Part shown: piece by piece, positions 1 through 5,104 of the stretch
Layout: the number at the start of each line of letters is the position of its first letter
How positions within the stretch are numbered: the first letter of the stretch is position 1
From: Bacteroidaceae bacterium
GTDB taxonomy: Bacteria; Bacteroidota; Bacteroidia; Bacteroidales; Bacteroidaceae
NCBI GenBank assembly: GCA_021443405.1
Contig: JABUUA010000081.1
Span: 17,206 to 22,309 of the forward strand
Direction of reading: 5' to 3'
Length of the DNA: 5,104 nucleotides
The notes under the pieces: model-generated
The model's database searches: none
The model's input: only the letters and a program-made list of their open reading frames with translations
What the model was told of the DNA's origin: nothing
Position numbers and translations under genes: made by a program

Positions 1-614
1 CTGTTCATTTTGGAAAACGCATCCGCAATGATATTCTCATAAATCGCACCCTTATACATCAGCCCGTCGGCCGCCAAACGCGCGCGCAATCCTTCATAAA
101 GTGACAACATGCGGTTCCACATTGAGCGGAAGCGCTTCTTGAGTTCGGTGTCATCGCCCTTGAATTCGGAGAAGAACTGCCCCACCACCCGTTTCTGGTC
201 GTCAGTCAGATAATCGACGGTCTCCAGTTCGGCCATGTCGGATACATTGGCGAAAAGTTTCTCGACATCGACCCGTTGCTTATCGACGTCCTCAAAATCG
301 CTTATCAATATCTCACCCCAGCCATAGAAGCGGTCGAGGCTCTCGGCATCGGGGACTTCCTGCCGATAAACCTCGTAGAGCTCGCACACATTACGAATGG
401 ACTCGCTGGGCGTGTAGGGCGAGCGGCGAAGAAACAACTGGTCGATGGTGATGTAGTGAGGAGCCCACACAGGTCGGCCGCCCGCGCACTGCAGCAGATA
501 TTTGTTCATGAACAAACTGGCGCGCTTGCCGGGGAATACGATGGTGAGGTCCGAAAGGTTGTTGCCAAATCGGGCAATTAGGTCCTGAGCTACTGTATGC
601 AGAAAATTTGTCAT
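1..614 (-). CDS. AddB-like PD-(D/E)XK nuclease family protein, N-terminal part (runs off left edge)
   Basis: I translated this by hand: 204 codons open from ATG at 614-612 to the window edge. It matches the N-terminus of the Bacteroidota AddB-like proteins that partner an AddA-type helicase in double-strand-end resection. The start MTNFLHTVAQDL is followed by IVFPGKRASLF (residues 25-35), which corresponds to the VFPNKRA block of this family, and by FYGWGE (96-101) and DFEDVDK (106-112), also conserved there. No Walker A GxGKT is visible, so this subunit probably does not hydrolyse ATP in the usual way. The C-terminal nuclease domain, and the cysteines that bind an iron-sulfur cluster in classical AddB, would lie outside the window. 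The start is fixed by the ATGA overlap with the AddA-like stop (614-611), which suggests translational coupling; no Shine-Dalgarno is seen. The family call is recognition from memory of related proteins, and only about the first fifth of the protein is present. Confidence 0.85.
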   Translation of the reverse strand, partial: MTNFLHTVAQDLIARFGNNLSDLTIVFPGKRASLFMNKYLLQCAGGRPVWAPHYITIDQLFLRRSPYTPSESIRNVCELYEVYRQEVPDAESLDRFYGWGEILISDFEDVDKQRVDVEKLFANVSDMAELETVDYLTDDQKRVVGQFFSEFKGDDTELKKRFRSMWNRMLSLYEGLRARLAADGLMYKGAIYENIIADAFSKMN

Positions 615-3600
615 AGGTCGATGCGTTGGGTTATATTGGAATAAACATACCACAGCCAGCCTTCCACCTGCTTATCGGGGTGCATATCGTGCATAAGCTG
701 CAGATAGCAGCGCACTTGGACGGCATGCTCTGCGTCGCGTTTTCCGAACTTATAATCCACCACCACGATACGATTGCCCGTCAGCAACACGCGGTCGGGG
801 CGATGATTCACAGTCGCGCCGTGCTCATCGGTGGAGAGAATGGCACATTCGTTGAACAGCTGGGAACTGCCGTCGAACCACGTAGCCACCAGCGGATTCT
901 GCAGACCTCGCTGCGCCAGACTCACCACCTCACGACGCTGTTTTTTTCCGGCCAGAATGCCGCGGGCCACCATGGCGTCGGCCACCCTTTCCACCTCGTC
1001 AGCCGTCTCTATCTGACTGAATATATAGTGGAGAAGTTTTCCTTTCTCGATGTAGCCCAACTGCTTTTCGTCGAGTTCGTCATCAGAAGTATGTACAAAT
1101 TCCGCCGCCGGCCGGCTCTGCCGGAACGTCATGCGGCCTTCGTAGGAATGCATTTCGATGGGACAAGCCTGAAACTCGGGTTTCATTCGATTGGTAGTTT
1201 TCTGCGATTCTACTCCCTTGTCAGGCTGCTCAAACGAAGCCGGCGTCCCCAATTCCAGCAAACCTTCTTTGCTAAACTCGCATTTGGCAGGCGGACACGC
1301 CGCCAGCAGGTCGGCGATGTTTTTAAGTTCCCCTTTGTTCGAAGACTTTTCGCCCCACGCCAACAGATTGGCCTCAGCGCGCGTGAAAGCAACATAGAGA
1401 GTGTTGAGCTCGTCCACGCGCTGTTGGAAATGCTCCTCCTCATAGTCGGCCTTGAACGCTCCATTCTTCATGGCCGACGTCTTGTGAATCGGCAGCGTTC
1501 CCAGCCCCATGTATACTTCGTCCTTCGGTTCACACCACAACAAGTCGTCCTTGAAGCCTTTATCCGCCTCCAACTTCCAGTTGCAATATGGCATAAACAC
1601 GGTGTGGTAAGCCAAGCCTTTGGAGGAATGAATCGTCACAATGCGAATGCCATCCACCTCCCCCACGGGAATCGACTGCTGGCTCAGCGACGCGGCCCAG
1701 TCAGTCAGGAACAGCTGAATGTCGGACGAATGGTCGCGAAGATAGGCCGAAAGCGTGTCGAAGAAGCCGAAGACGTAACTCTCCTGCTGAGGAATCTGGT
1801 CCAAATGCAGCATGCGATAGAGATGTTCGCACAACTCGTAGAGCGGCATTTGCCGCAGTTGGCCGAGATGTCCCAAGAAATCCTTAGGCAGAACGGCCGA
1901 CGGGTCACACAGCATGTAGTCAACATCCGGAGTTTCCGCCTTCTTCACATGCAGGCAATAGAGTTTCATCAAGCAGCGAAGCGGCAGGGAGGAGGTCAGT
2001 TCCGCGTCTCCAGAGCAAATGACCTCCAGCGCACAGACCATCATGTTCACGGCCGGCGAATAGTTCAGTTGGAATGCCTCGTCACTGATTATCTGCACCT
2101 CCGGCATGTGCTCCCCAAAATAGGAAATAATATGCTGCAGTTCTGTCCGCTGTCGCAATAAGATGGCCATCTTGCTGTACGGTACATGATGCACGTCGTG
2201 CAAGAGCCGGATTTGCGCACACATATCAGCCATGCAGTCAAATTGCTCATCGTCCTCGCCCGGCTTTTCAGAAATGCGAATGCGGACATAGCCAGCCCCC
2301 ATTTTCTTGGGCAACACTTTCTGTCTGACCTCGTTATAAATATCGGTAATGGTGGTGCCGTCGGCACTTTTGCCCAGTTTGTCAAGAGTCTCAGCGGCGT
2401 TGGGGAAGAAAGCGTTATTGAAATTGATGATGGTCTCCAGTGAACGGAAATTGGTGTCCAGCGGCCGAGGGTCGCTCTCCGCCCCTTTCAGTCCGTGGTC
2501 GCTCAGTTCCTTGAGCGTGTGCCAGTCGCCATTGCGCCAACGGTAAATGCTCTGCTTGATATCGCCTACCACCATGCTCAGATTGCCTTCTGCCAACGCA
2601 TTGAGCAAGAGCACACTGAAATTGCTCCACTGCAATCGGCTAGTGTCCTGGAACTCATCAATCATCACATGGCAGAATCGATTGCCCATCTTCTCAAAGA
2701 TGAACGGAGCGTCGCCGTCCTCCACCATTCTGTTGAGCACCAGCGGAGTGTTGGCCAGTGTGAAACTGTTGTGGTCGCGGTTGATTTTCTTTACCTCCTC
2801 GTCGATGACACCCAAGAGGGCCATGGGGGTGATGGTGTGCAGAATCTGGTCGATAGTCAGCAACGACTCTACCACCCTCTGTGCCTTGGCCAGCAGTGCA
2901 CTCATCGCCACTGCGGCGGCACAAATGGCCGCATTGTTGCTGTCGGCTTTTTTCACCATCTTCATGGGGTCCTCCGCAAATCCCTGCAGACGTTTGCCCA
3001 TGGATTCAAGCTTTTTGTTGCGCAGTTTATCAAAGAAATTCGGAATGTCGCCCCCGTTAGAGAACTGGCTGGTGTCGATGCCGCTGGCGTCGAACTCGGC
3101 CACCACATCGAGCAACCGCTTCTGTCTTTCCTTCAAGGCCTTCTTGAACTCCTTTATATTCTGTAACGTGAACGACTTGTTCCGAACATCCGTACTTCGG
3201 CGCAGATACTGTTCCTTGAAGAGCCACGAAGAGAGTTCCTTGATGTCTTCACGAAAATCCCATGACTTGTCGTTCTCGATGCGCGTGTTGATGTAGTCTT
3301 GTAAATAGCCAATCAAGTCCTTGCTCGTTCCTTCGCGAAGGCCGTCGAGCAGGTTATCCACCGCCGTCTCCAGCAGTCTCTTGTCGCCCAACTCCACCTG
3401 CAGTCGGGCATTTAAGCCTAACTCGCGAGCCATGTTGGTCAGCACAGACTGGAAGAACTTATCGATGGTAGAAACAGAGAAGCGGCCGTAGTCGTGCAGA
3501 ATCTTGTTCAGCGCTTCCCTGCAACGTTTGCGAATCTCATCGTCGTCCATGCGCAAACGGTAGGTTTTCTCCAACTCCTTGCCGATGGCCTCCAGATAGC

Positions 3601-3814
3601 CTTCGCTGTCGGGCAGTCCATGACCGACGCCGTAAAGTTGTTCCAAGATGCGGTCTTTCATCTCGCCCGTCGCCTTGTTGGTAAAGGTGACAGCTAAGAT
3701 GCGGCGATACTCATCGGCACCGCGAGCCACCAGCAACGTGATGTATTGAACGGCCAAACTGAAAGTTTTACCACTTCCAGCCGACGCTTTATAAAGTAGG
3801 AATCGAGGATTCAT
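611..3814 (-). CDS. addA: AddA-like UvrD/Rep-family helicase with C-terminal PD-(D/E)XK nuclease domain
   Basis: This 1067-residue superfamily 1A DNA helicase-nuclease is expected to unwind and resect double-strand ends with the AddB-like partner encoded next. Helicase motifs are complete: Walker A ASAGSGKT (10-17), motif Ia VTFTNKAT (42-49), Walker B DEFQDTS (386-392), motif III VVGDIKQSIYRWRNGD (415-430), motif IV LDTNFRS (452-458), motif V VTIHSSKGLAY (726-736) and motif VI LYVAFTRAEANL (806-817). The C-terminus has the RecB-type nuclease signature: GKLLH (His929), PDR (Asp1007), VVDYK (Asp1020, Lys1022) and QVRCY (1033-1037). The protein starts almost directly at Walker A with no recognisable Q motif upstream, as in Bacteroidota relatives I recall. 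It is a little shorter than the roughly 1230-residue Bacillus AddA. The ATG at 3814 leaves only nine residues before Walker A, and the upstream leader is A/T-rich without a Shine-Dalgarno. The gene ends in ATGA, overlapping the AddB-like start. The symbol is by homology; a RecB-like name is also used for such proteins. Confidence 0.95.
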   Translation of the reverse strand: MNPRFLLYKASAGSGKTFSLAVQYITLLVARGADEYRRILAVTFTNKATGEMKDRILEQLYGVGHGLPDSEGYLEAIGKELEKTYRLRMDDDEIRKRCREALNKILHDYGRFSVSTIDKFFQSVLTNMARELGLNARLQVELGDKRLLETAVDNLLDGLREGTSKDLIGYLQDYINTRIENDKSWDFREDIKELSSWLFKEQYLRRSTDVRNKSFTLQNIKEFKKALKERQKRLLDVVAEFDASGIDTSQFSNGGDIPNFFDKLRNKKLESMGKRLQGFAEDPMKMVKKADSNNAAICAAAVAMSALLAKAQRVVESLLTIDQILHTITPMALLGVIDEEVKKINRDHNSFTLANTPLVLNRMVEDGDAPFIFEKMGNRFCHVMIDEFQDTSRLQWSNFSVLLLNALAEGNLSMVVGDIKQSIYRWRNGDWHTLKELSDHGLKGAESDPRPLDTNFRSLETIINFNNAFFPNAAETLDKLGKSADGTTITDIYNEVRQKVLPKKMGAGYVRIRISEKPGEDDEQFDCMADMCAQIRLLHDVHHVPYSKMAILLRQRTELQHIISYFGEHMPEVQIISDEAFQLNYSPAVNMMVCALEVICSGDAELTSSLPLRCLMKLYCLHVKKAETPDVDYMLCDPSAVLPKDFLGHLGQLRQMPLYELCEHLYRMLHLDQIPQQESYVFGFFDTLSAYLRDHSSDIQLFLTDWAASLSQQSIPVGEVDGIRIVTIHSSKGLAYHTVFMPYCNWKLEADKGFKDDLLWCEPKDEVYMGLGTLPIHKTSAMKNGAFKADYEEEHFQQRVDELNTLYVAFTRAEANLLAWGEKSSNKGELKNIADLLAACPPAKCEFSKEGLLELGTPASFEQPDKGVESQKTTNRMKPEFQACPIEMHSYEGRMTFRQSRPAAEFVHTSDDELDEKQLGYIEKGKLLHYIFSQIETADEVERVADAMVARGILAGKKQRREVVSLAQRGLQNPLVATWFDGSSQLFNECAILSTDEHGATVNHRPDRVLLTGNRIVVVDYKFGKRDAEHAVQVRCYLQLMHDMHPDKQVEGWLWYVYSNITQRIDL
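941..947 (-). other. A7 slippery heptamer (A_AAA_AAA) inside the AddA-like gene
   Basis: On the coding (minus) strand the third base of Gly956 and both bases-triplets of Lys957-Lys958 form A_AAA_AAA, in the register used by bacterial -1 ribosomal slippage sites. A -1 shift would add three residues (Thr-Ala-Ser) and then meet TGA; a +1 shift would add five residues and also meet TGA. Either product would keep helicase motifs I-VI but lose Asp1007, Asp1020 and Lys1022 of the nuclease. I see no strong downstream hairpin: only a possible 5-bp stem with a 16-base loop, pairing 938-934 with 917-913. The sequence is real; a programmed function is speculation. Confidence 0.25.
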
Positions 3815-3858
3815 GCAGTCTAATTAAAAGTTTTCCATGTTTTTGAACAGGACGATTT

Positions 3859-3880
3859 CCGCACATCGGCACCGGTGCGG
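3859..3880 (-). other. Inverted repeat in the leader of the AddA-like gene
   Basis: CCGCAC (3859-3864) pairs with GTGCGG (3875-3880) around a 10-base loop. The overlapping ten bases GCACCGGTGC (3869-3878) are a perfect palindrome. If transcription starts at the minus-strand -7 element at 3928-3935, the repeat lies in the untranslated leader, about 45 to 66 bases before the ATG. There is no T-run, so it is not a standard terminator. It could be a leader hairpin, a protein site, or chance in a locally GC-rich patch. Confidence 0.35.
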
Positions 3881-3927
3881 CAGTGTTGCCAAAGGCGAAG
3901 ACAATCATTCCATCAAATTTCTGTTGG

Positions 3928-3935
3928 CAAATATA
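3928..3935 (-). promoter_or_regulatory. Probable -7 element for the AddA-like/AddB-like unit
   Basis: Read on the minus strand this is TATATTTG, an exact match to the Bacteroidota -7 consensus TAnnTTTG. It sits about 114 bases before the AddA-like ATG and would give a leader of roughly 105 bases. No good TTTG -33 element is seen 19-21 bases upstream, where the sequence is A/T-rich, so the promoter is supported mainly by the -7 match and its position in the divergent gap. Confidence 0.5.
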
Positions 3936-3956
3936 CACTTTTAATTTTAATTTTTG

Positions 3957-3964
3957 TAATTTTG
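3957..3964 (+). promoter_or_regulatory. Probable -7 element for panB
   Basis: TAATTTTG matches the Bacteroidota consensus TAnnTTTG exactly and ends 27 bases before the chosen panB ATG, giving a short leader of about 20 bases. No TTTG is present at the expected -33 distance; the nearest TTGG (3924-3927) is about 30 bases upstream, too far. Its position, close to and just upstream of 3992, supports that ATG as the start rather than the in-frame GTG at 3875. Confidence 0.6.
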
Positions 3965-3991
3965 CAGTCCGATAATTCAAATTATTTTGAA

Positions 3992-4810
3992 ATGGCAGGA
4001 TATTTAGTTGAAGACACTCGCAAAGTAACCACACATCGCTTACGCGAGATGAAGGAACAAGGCAAGAAAATAGCCATGCTCACGGCTTACGATTATACCA
4101 TGGCTCAAATCATCGACGGCGCTGGTGTCGACATGATATTGGTGGGCGACTCGGCCAGCAACGTCATGGCGGGCAACTACACCACCCTCCCCATCACCAT
4201 CGACGAGATGATTTATCACGCCCGTAGCGTTGTACGCGGAACCCGCCGCGCGCTGGTGGTCTGTGACATGCCTTTCGGAACCTACCAAGTCAACGAAACC
4301 GAGGCCGTCTCCAACGCCATCCGCATTATGAAGGAGACGGGCTGCGACGCCCTGAAGCTCGAGGGCGGCGAGGAAATCATCGAGGCTGTGAAGAAGATTC
4401 TGGCCGCCGGCATCCCCGTCTGCGGACATCTCGGACTCACCCCCCAGAGCATCTGCAAATTCGGTACATACGCCGTTCGCGCTAAGGAGGAAGCCGAAGC
4501 AGCAAAACTCGTACGCGACGCCCACCTGCTGGAAGAAGCCGGCTGTTGTGCCGTCGTACTTGAGAAGATTCCCGCTGTGCTCTGCGAACGCGTGTGTCAG
4601 GAACTGCGCATCCCCGTGATTGGCATCGGGGCTGGAGAAGCCGACGGGCAAGTGCTCGTGTGTCAGGACATGCTGGGCATGAACAAAGGGTTCTCGCCCA
4701 AGTTCCTGCGTCGCTACGCCGACCTTCACACTGTCATCACCGATGCTGTGGGGCAATACGTCACCGACGTGAAAAAGGCGACCTTTCCCAATGCCGACGA
4801 GCGGTATTGA
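3992..4810 (+). CDS. panB: 3-methyl-2-oxobutanoate (ketopantoate) hydroxymethyltransferase
   Basis: PanB (EC 2.1.2.11) is a cytosolic enzyme that transfers a hydroxymethyl group from 5,10-methylenetetrahydrofolate to 2-oxoisovalerate to make ketopantoate, the first committed step to pantothenate and CoA. The 272-residue product has the whole TIM-barrel family signature: MLTAYDYTMA (29-38), ILVGDS (49-54), CDMPFGTY (91-98), LKLEGGEE (121-128), VCGHLGLTPQS (143-153), VLEKIP (189-194) and IPVIGIGAGEADGQVLV (207-223). By comparison with E. coli PanB the Mg2+ ligands are Asp53, Asp92 and Glu124, Lys122 and His146 contact substrate, and Glu191 is the catalytic acid/base. Length fits the family (264 in E. 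coli). The frame stays open upstream to a GTG at 3875, but that extension covers the promoter and has no PanB homology, so ATG 3992 is preferred. No panC or panD is adjacent. Confidence 0.97.
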   Translation: MAGYLVEDTRKVTTHRLREMKEQGKKIAMLTAYDYTMAQIIDGAGVDMILVGDSASNVMAGNYTTLPITIDEMIYHARSVVRGTRRALVVCDMPFGTYQVNETEAVSNAIRIMKETGCDALKLEGGEEIIEAVKKILAAGIPVCGHLGLTPQSICKFGTYAVRAKEEAEAAKLVRDAHLLEEAGCCAVVLEKIPAVLCERVCQELRIPVIGIGAGEADGQVLVCQDMLGMNKGFSPKFLRRYADLHTVITDAVGQYVTDVKKATFPNADERY

Positions 4811-4902
4811 CCCTACACTCTTATGACGAGAGAAAACGAAATCTCAAGTCTCACAAAAAAGAAACCTATTGCTTTCTGCACGTCTGCTATTGCTCGGCAC
4901 TT

Positions 4903-4924
4903 CAAGCAAACTTGTTTACGCTTG
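4903..4924. repeat. Imperfect inverted repeat in the panB-tRNA spacer
   Basis: CAAGC+AAA (4903-4910) pairs with TTT+GCTTG (4915-4917 and 4920-4924) around a four-base CTTG loop with a two-base AC bulge. An alternative stem pairs AAGCAA (4904-4909) with TTGCTT (4922-4927). No T-run follows, so a standard intrinsic terminator is unlikely. It could be a weak terminator, an mRNA 3'-end structure, or part of a dispersed intergenic repeat. Confidence 0.45.
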
Positions 4925-4945
4925 CTTAATCGCAGCTTTGTCATT

Positions 4946-4961
4946 CATACGCTGTCGTATG
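4946..4961. repeat. Perfect 6-bp inverted repeat in the panB-tRNA spacer
   Basis: CATACG (4946-4951) and CGTATG (4956-4961) are exact reverse complements with a CTGT loop. A longer alternative pairs ATTC-ATACG (4943-4951) with CGTAT and GAAT, leaving a three-base bulge (4961-4963). It is 35 bases upstream of the tRNA -33 element and could be a protein-binding site or an mRNA 3' structure. Confidence 0.4.
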
Positions 4962-4995
4962 CAGAATACCTCTCGACAAAAATCTATGGCTTTTG

Positions 4996-5027
4996 TTTGG
5001 AGGGGTCGTTCTTTTTTCGTACCTTTG
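4996..5027 (+). promoter_or_regulatory. Strong Bacteroidota-type promoter of the tRNA-Glu gene
   Basis: TTTG (4996-4999) and TACCTTTG (5020-5027) match the -33 (TTTG) and -7 (TAnnTTTG) consensus of the Bacteroidota primary sigma factor, with a 20-base spacer in the preferred range. Transcription would begin around 5033-5036, leaving a leader of roughly a dozen bases for RNase P to remove before the tRNA at 5048. This is the best promoter in the window. Confidence 0.85.
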
Positions 5028-5039
5028 CAACTGCAAAGG
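5022..5039. repeat. Perfect 8-bp inverted repeat over the tRNA promoter start region
   Basis: CCTTTGCA (5022-5029) and TGCAAAGG (5032-5039) are exact reverse complements separated by AC. The left arm is most of the -7 element plus GCA; the right arm covers the predicted transcription start. From memory, similar TTTGCA...GCAAA arrangements occur at other Bacteroidota promoters, so this may be a recurrent extended promoter form rather than an operator. Confidence 0.7.
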
Positions 5040-5047
5040 AAAAAAAC

Positions 5048-5104
5048 GGCGCTTTCGTCTAGCGGCTAGGACACATGCCTCTCACGCATGGAACACGGGT
5101 TCGA
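5048..5104 (+). tRNA. tRNA-Glu (anticodon CTC), 3' end cut by the window edge
   Basis: The sequence folds as the 5' three-quarters of a tRNA: acceptor 5' strand GGCGCTT (5048-5054), D-stem GTCT/GGAC (5057-5060 with 5069-5072), anticodon stem CATGC/GCATG (5074-5078 with 5086-5090), loop CTCTCAC with anticodon CTC at 5081-5083, four-base variable region GAAC, and the 5' T-arm strand ACGGG followed by TTCGA (5095-5104). It reads GAG codons. T11-A24, T13-G22, A46 and the absence of base 47 agree with known GluRS identity features. The T-stem 3' strand and acceptor 3' strand lie beyond the edge, so full pairing cannot be checked. Confidence 0.95.

Larger units (their letters stand above)
4811..4995. 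other. Non-coding spacer between panB and the tRNA promoter
   Basis: I see no convincing gene here. Two overlapping plus-strand frames starting at 4823 and 4869 are open but run through the tRNA promoter into the tRNA itself, and their products resemble nothing I recognise. The stretch holds two inverted repeats, listed separately. There is no hairpin followed by a T-run, so the point where panB transcription ends is not evident. Confidence 0.6.

Noticed and set aside
276..581. Plus-strand open frame of 101 codons at the left end
   Set aside because: It is antisense, in register, to the AddB-like gene, whose minus-strand translation shows recognisable family blocks.
626..2161. Long plus-strand open frame (511 codons) antisense to the AddA-like gene
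   Set aside because: It is exactly codon-in-register with the minus-strand gene, so each stop needs a sense TTA, CTA or TCA codon, which this genome uses rarely. The product is His/Gln/Arg-rich without recognisable domains, while the minus-strand gene has complete helicase and nuclease motifs.
2495..3166. Plus-strand open frame of 223 codons opposite the helicase
   Set aside because: Same in-register antisense effect as above; no domain, promoter or start-site signal.
2547..3296. Plus-strand open frame of 249 codons opposite the helicase
   Set aside because: Its product is a Ser/Leu-rich, low-information sequence typical of an antisense shadow, lying fully inside a well-supported gene.
3875..3991. 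N-terminal extension of PanB from the GTG at 3875
   Set aside because: The extension would encode 39 residues unlike any PanB, spans the A/T-rich promoter region and its TAATTTTG element, and makes the protein longer than the family.
3789..4034. Minus-strand 81-codon frame crossing the divergent gap
   Set aside because: It overlaps the starts of both real genes in other frames, runs through both -7 elements, and has no recognisable features.
4040..4756. Minus-strand open frame of 238 codons opposite panB
   Set aside because: In-register antisense shadow of panB; the plus-strand PanB motifs are complete.
4903..4961. Intrinsic terminator for panB
   Set aside because: Hairpins are present at 4903-4924 and 4946-4961 but neither is GC-rich or followed by a T-run; the T-run at 5012-5017 lies inside the tRNA promoter spacer with no hairpin before it.
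4823..5069. Two overlapping plus-strand small frames after panB (starts 4823 and 4869)
   Set aside because: Both run through the tRNA promoter and into the tRNA itself, lack recognisable domains, and cover inverted repeats; chance open frames are the simpler reading.
1..5104. CRISPR array, insertion sequence, phage or defence island
   Set aside because: No regularly spaced repeats, transposase or integrase motifs, or terminal inverted repeats were seen. The genes are core repair and metabolism genes.

Overview
The window looks like ordinary chromosomal DNA from a member of the Bacteroidota, most likely Prevotellaceae. Three things point there: promoter -7 elements of the TAnnTTTG type typical of Bacteroidota, A/T-rich gene leaders without Shine-Dalgarno sequences, and the Bacteroidota-style forms of the AddA-like and AddB-like proteins. 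The family-level assignment is inference.

Layout. On the minus strand (right to left) lies a two-gene unit for a DNA double-strand-end processing enzyme. It has a complete AddA-like helicase-nuclease (3814 to 611) and, sharing a 4-base ATGA overlap, the first 204 codons of an AddB-like partner (614 to 1) that runs off the left edge. On the plus strand a divergently transcribed panB (3992-4810) encodes ketopantoate hydroxymethyltransferase, the first committed step of pantothenate/CoA synthesis. The 177-base gap between the divergent starts (3815-3991) holds two back-to-back TAnnTTTG elements and a hairpin-forming helicase leader. After panB, a 237-base spacer has no convincing gene. It contains two inverted repeats, then a very good Bacteroidota promoter (TTTG-N20-TACCTTTG) that drives a tRNA-Glu with anticodon CTC, cut by the right edge at position 58 of the tRNA.

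How the parts relate. The AddA-like and AddB-like proteins are expected to form one complex that unwinds and resects broken DNA for RecA-dependent recombination and degrades foreign linear DNA. panB and the tRNA gene are unrelated housekeeping neighbours.

I see no mobile element, CRISPR array or clearly new system. The observations most worth checking are an A_AAA_AAA slippery heptamer placed just before the nuclease catalytic residues of the AddA-like gene, the compact divergent promoter pair, the structured spacer after panB, and the perfect inverted repeat centred on the tRNA promoter start region.
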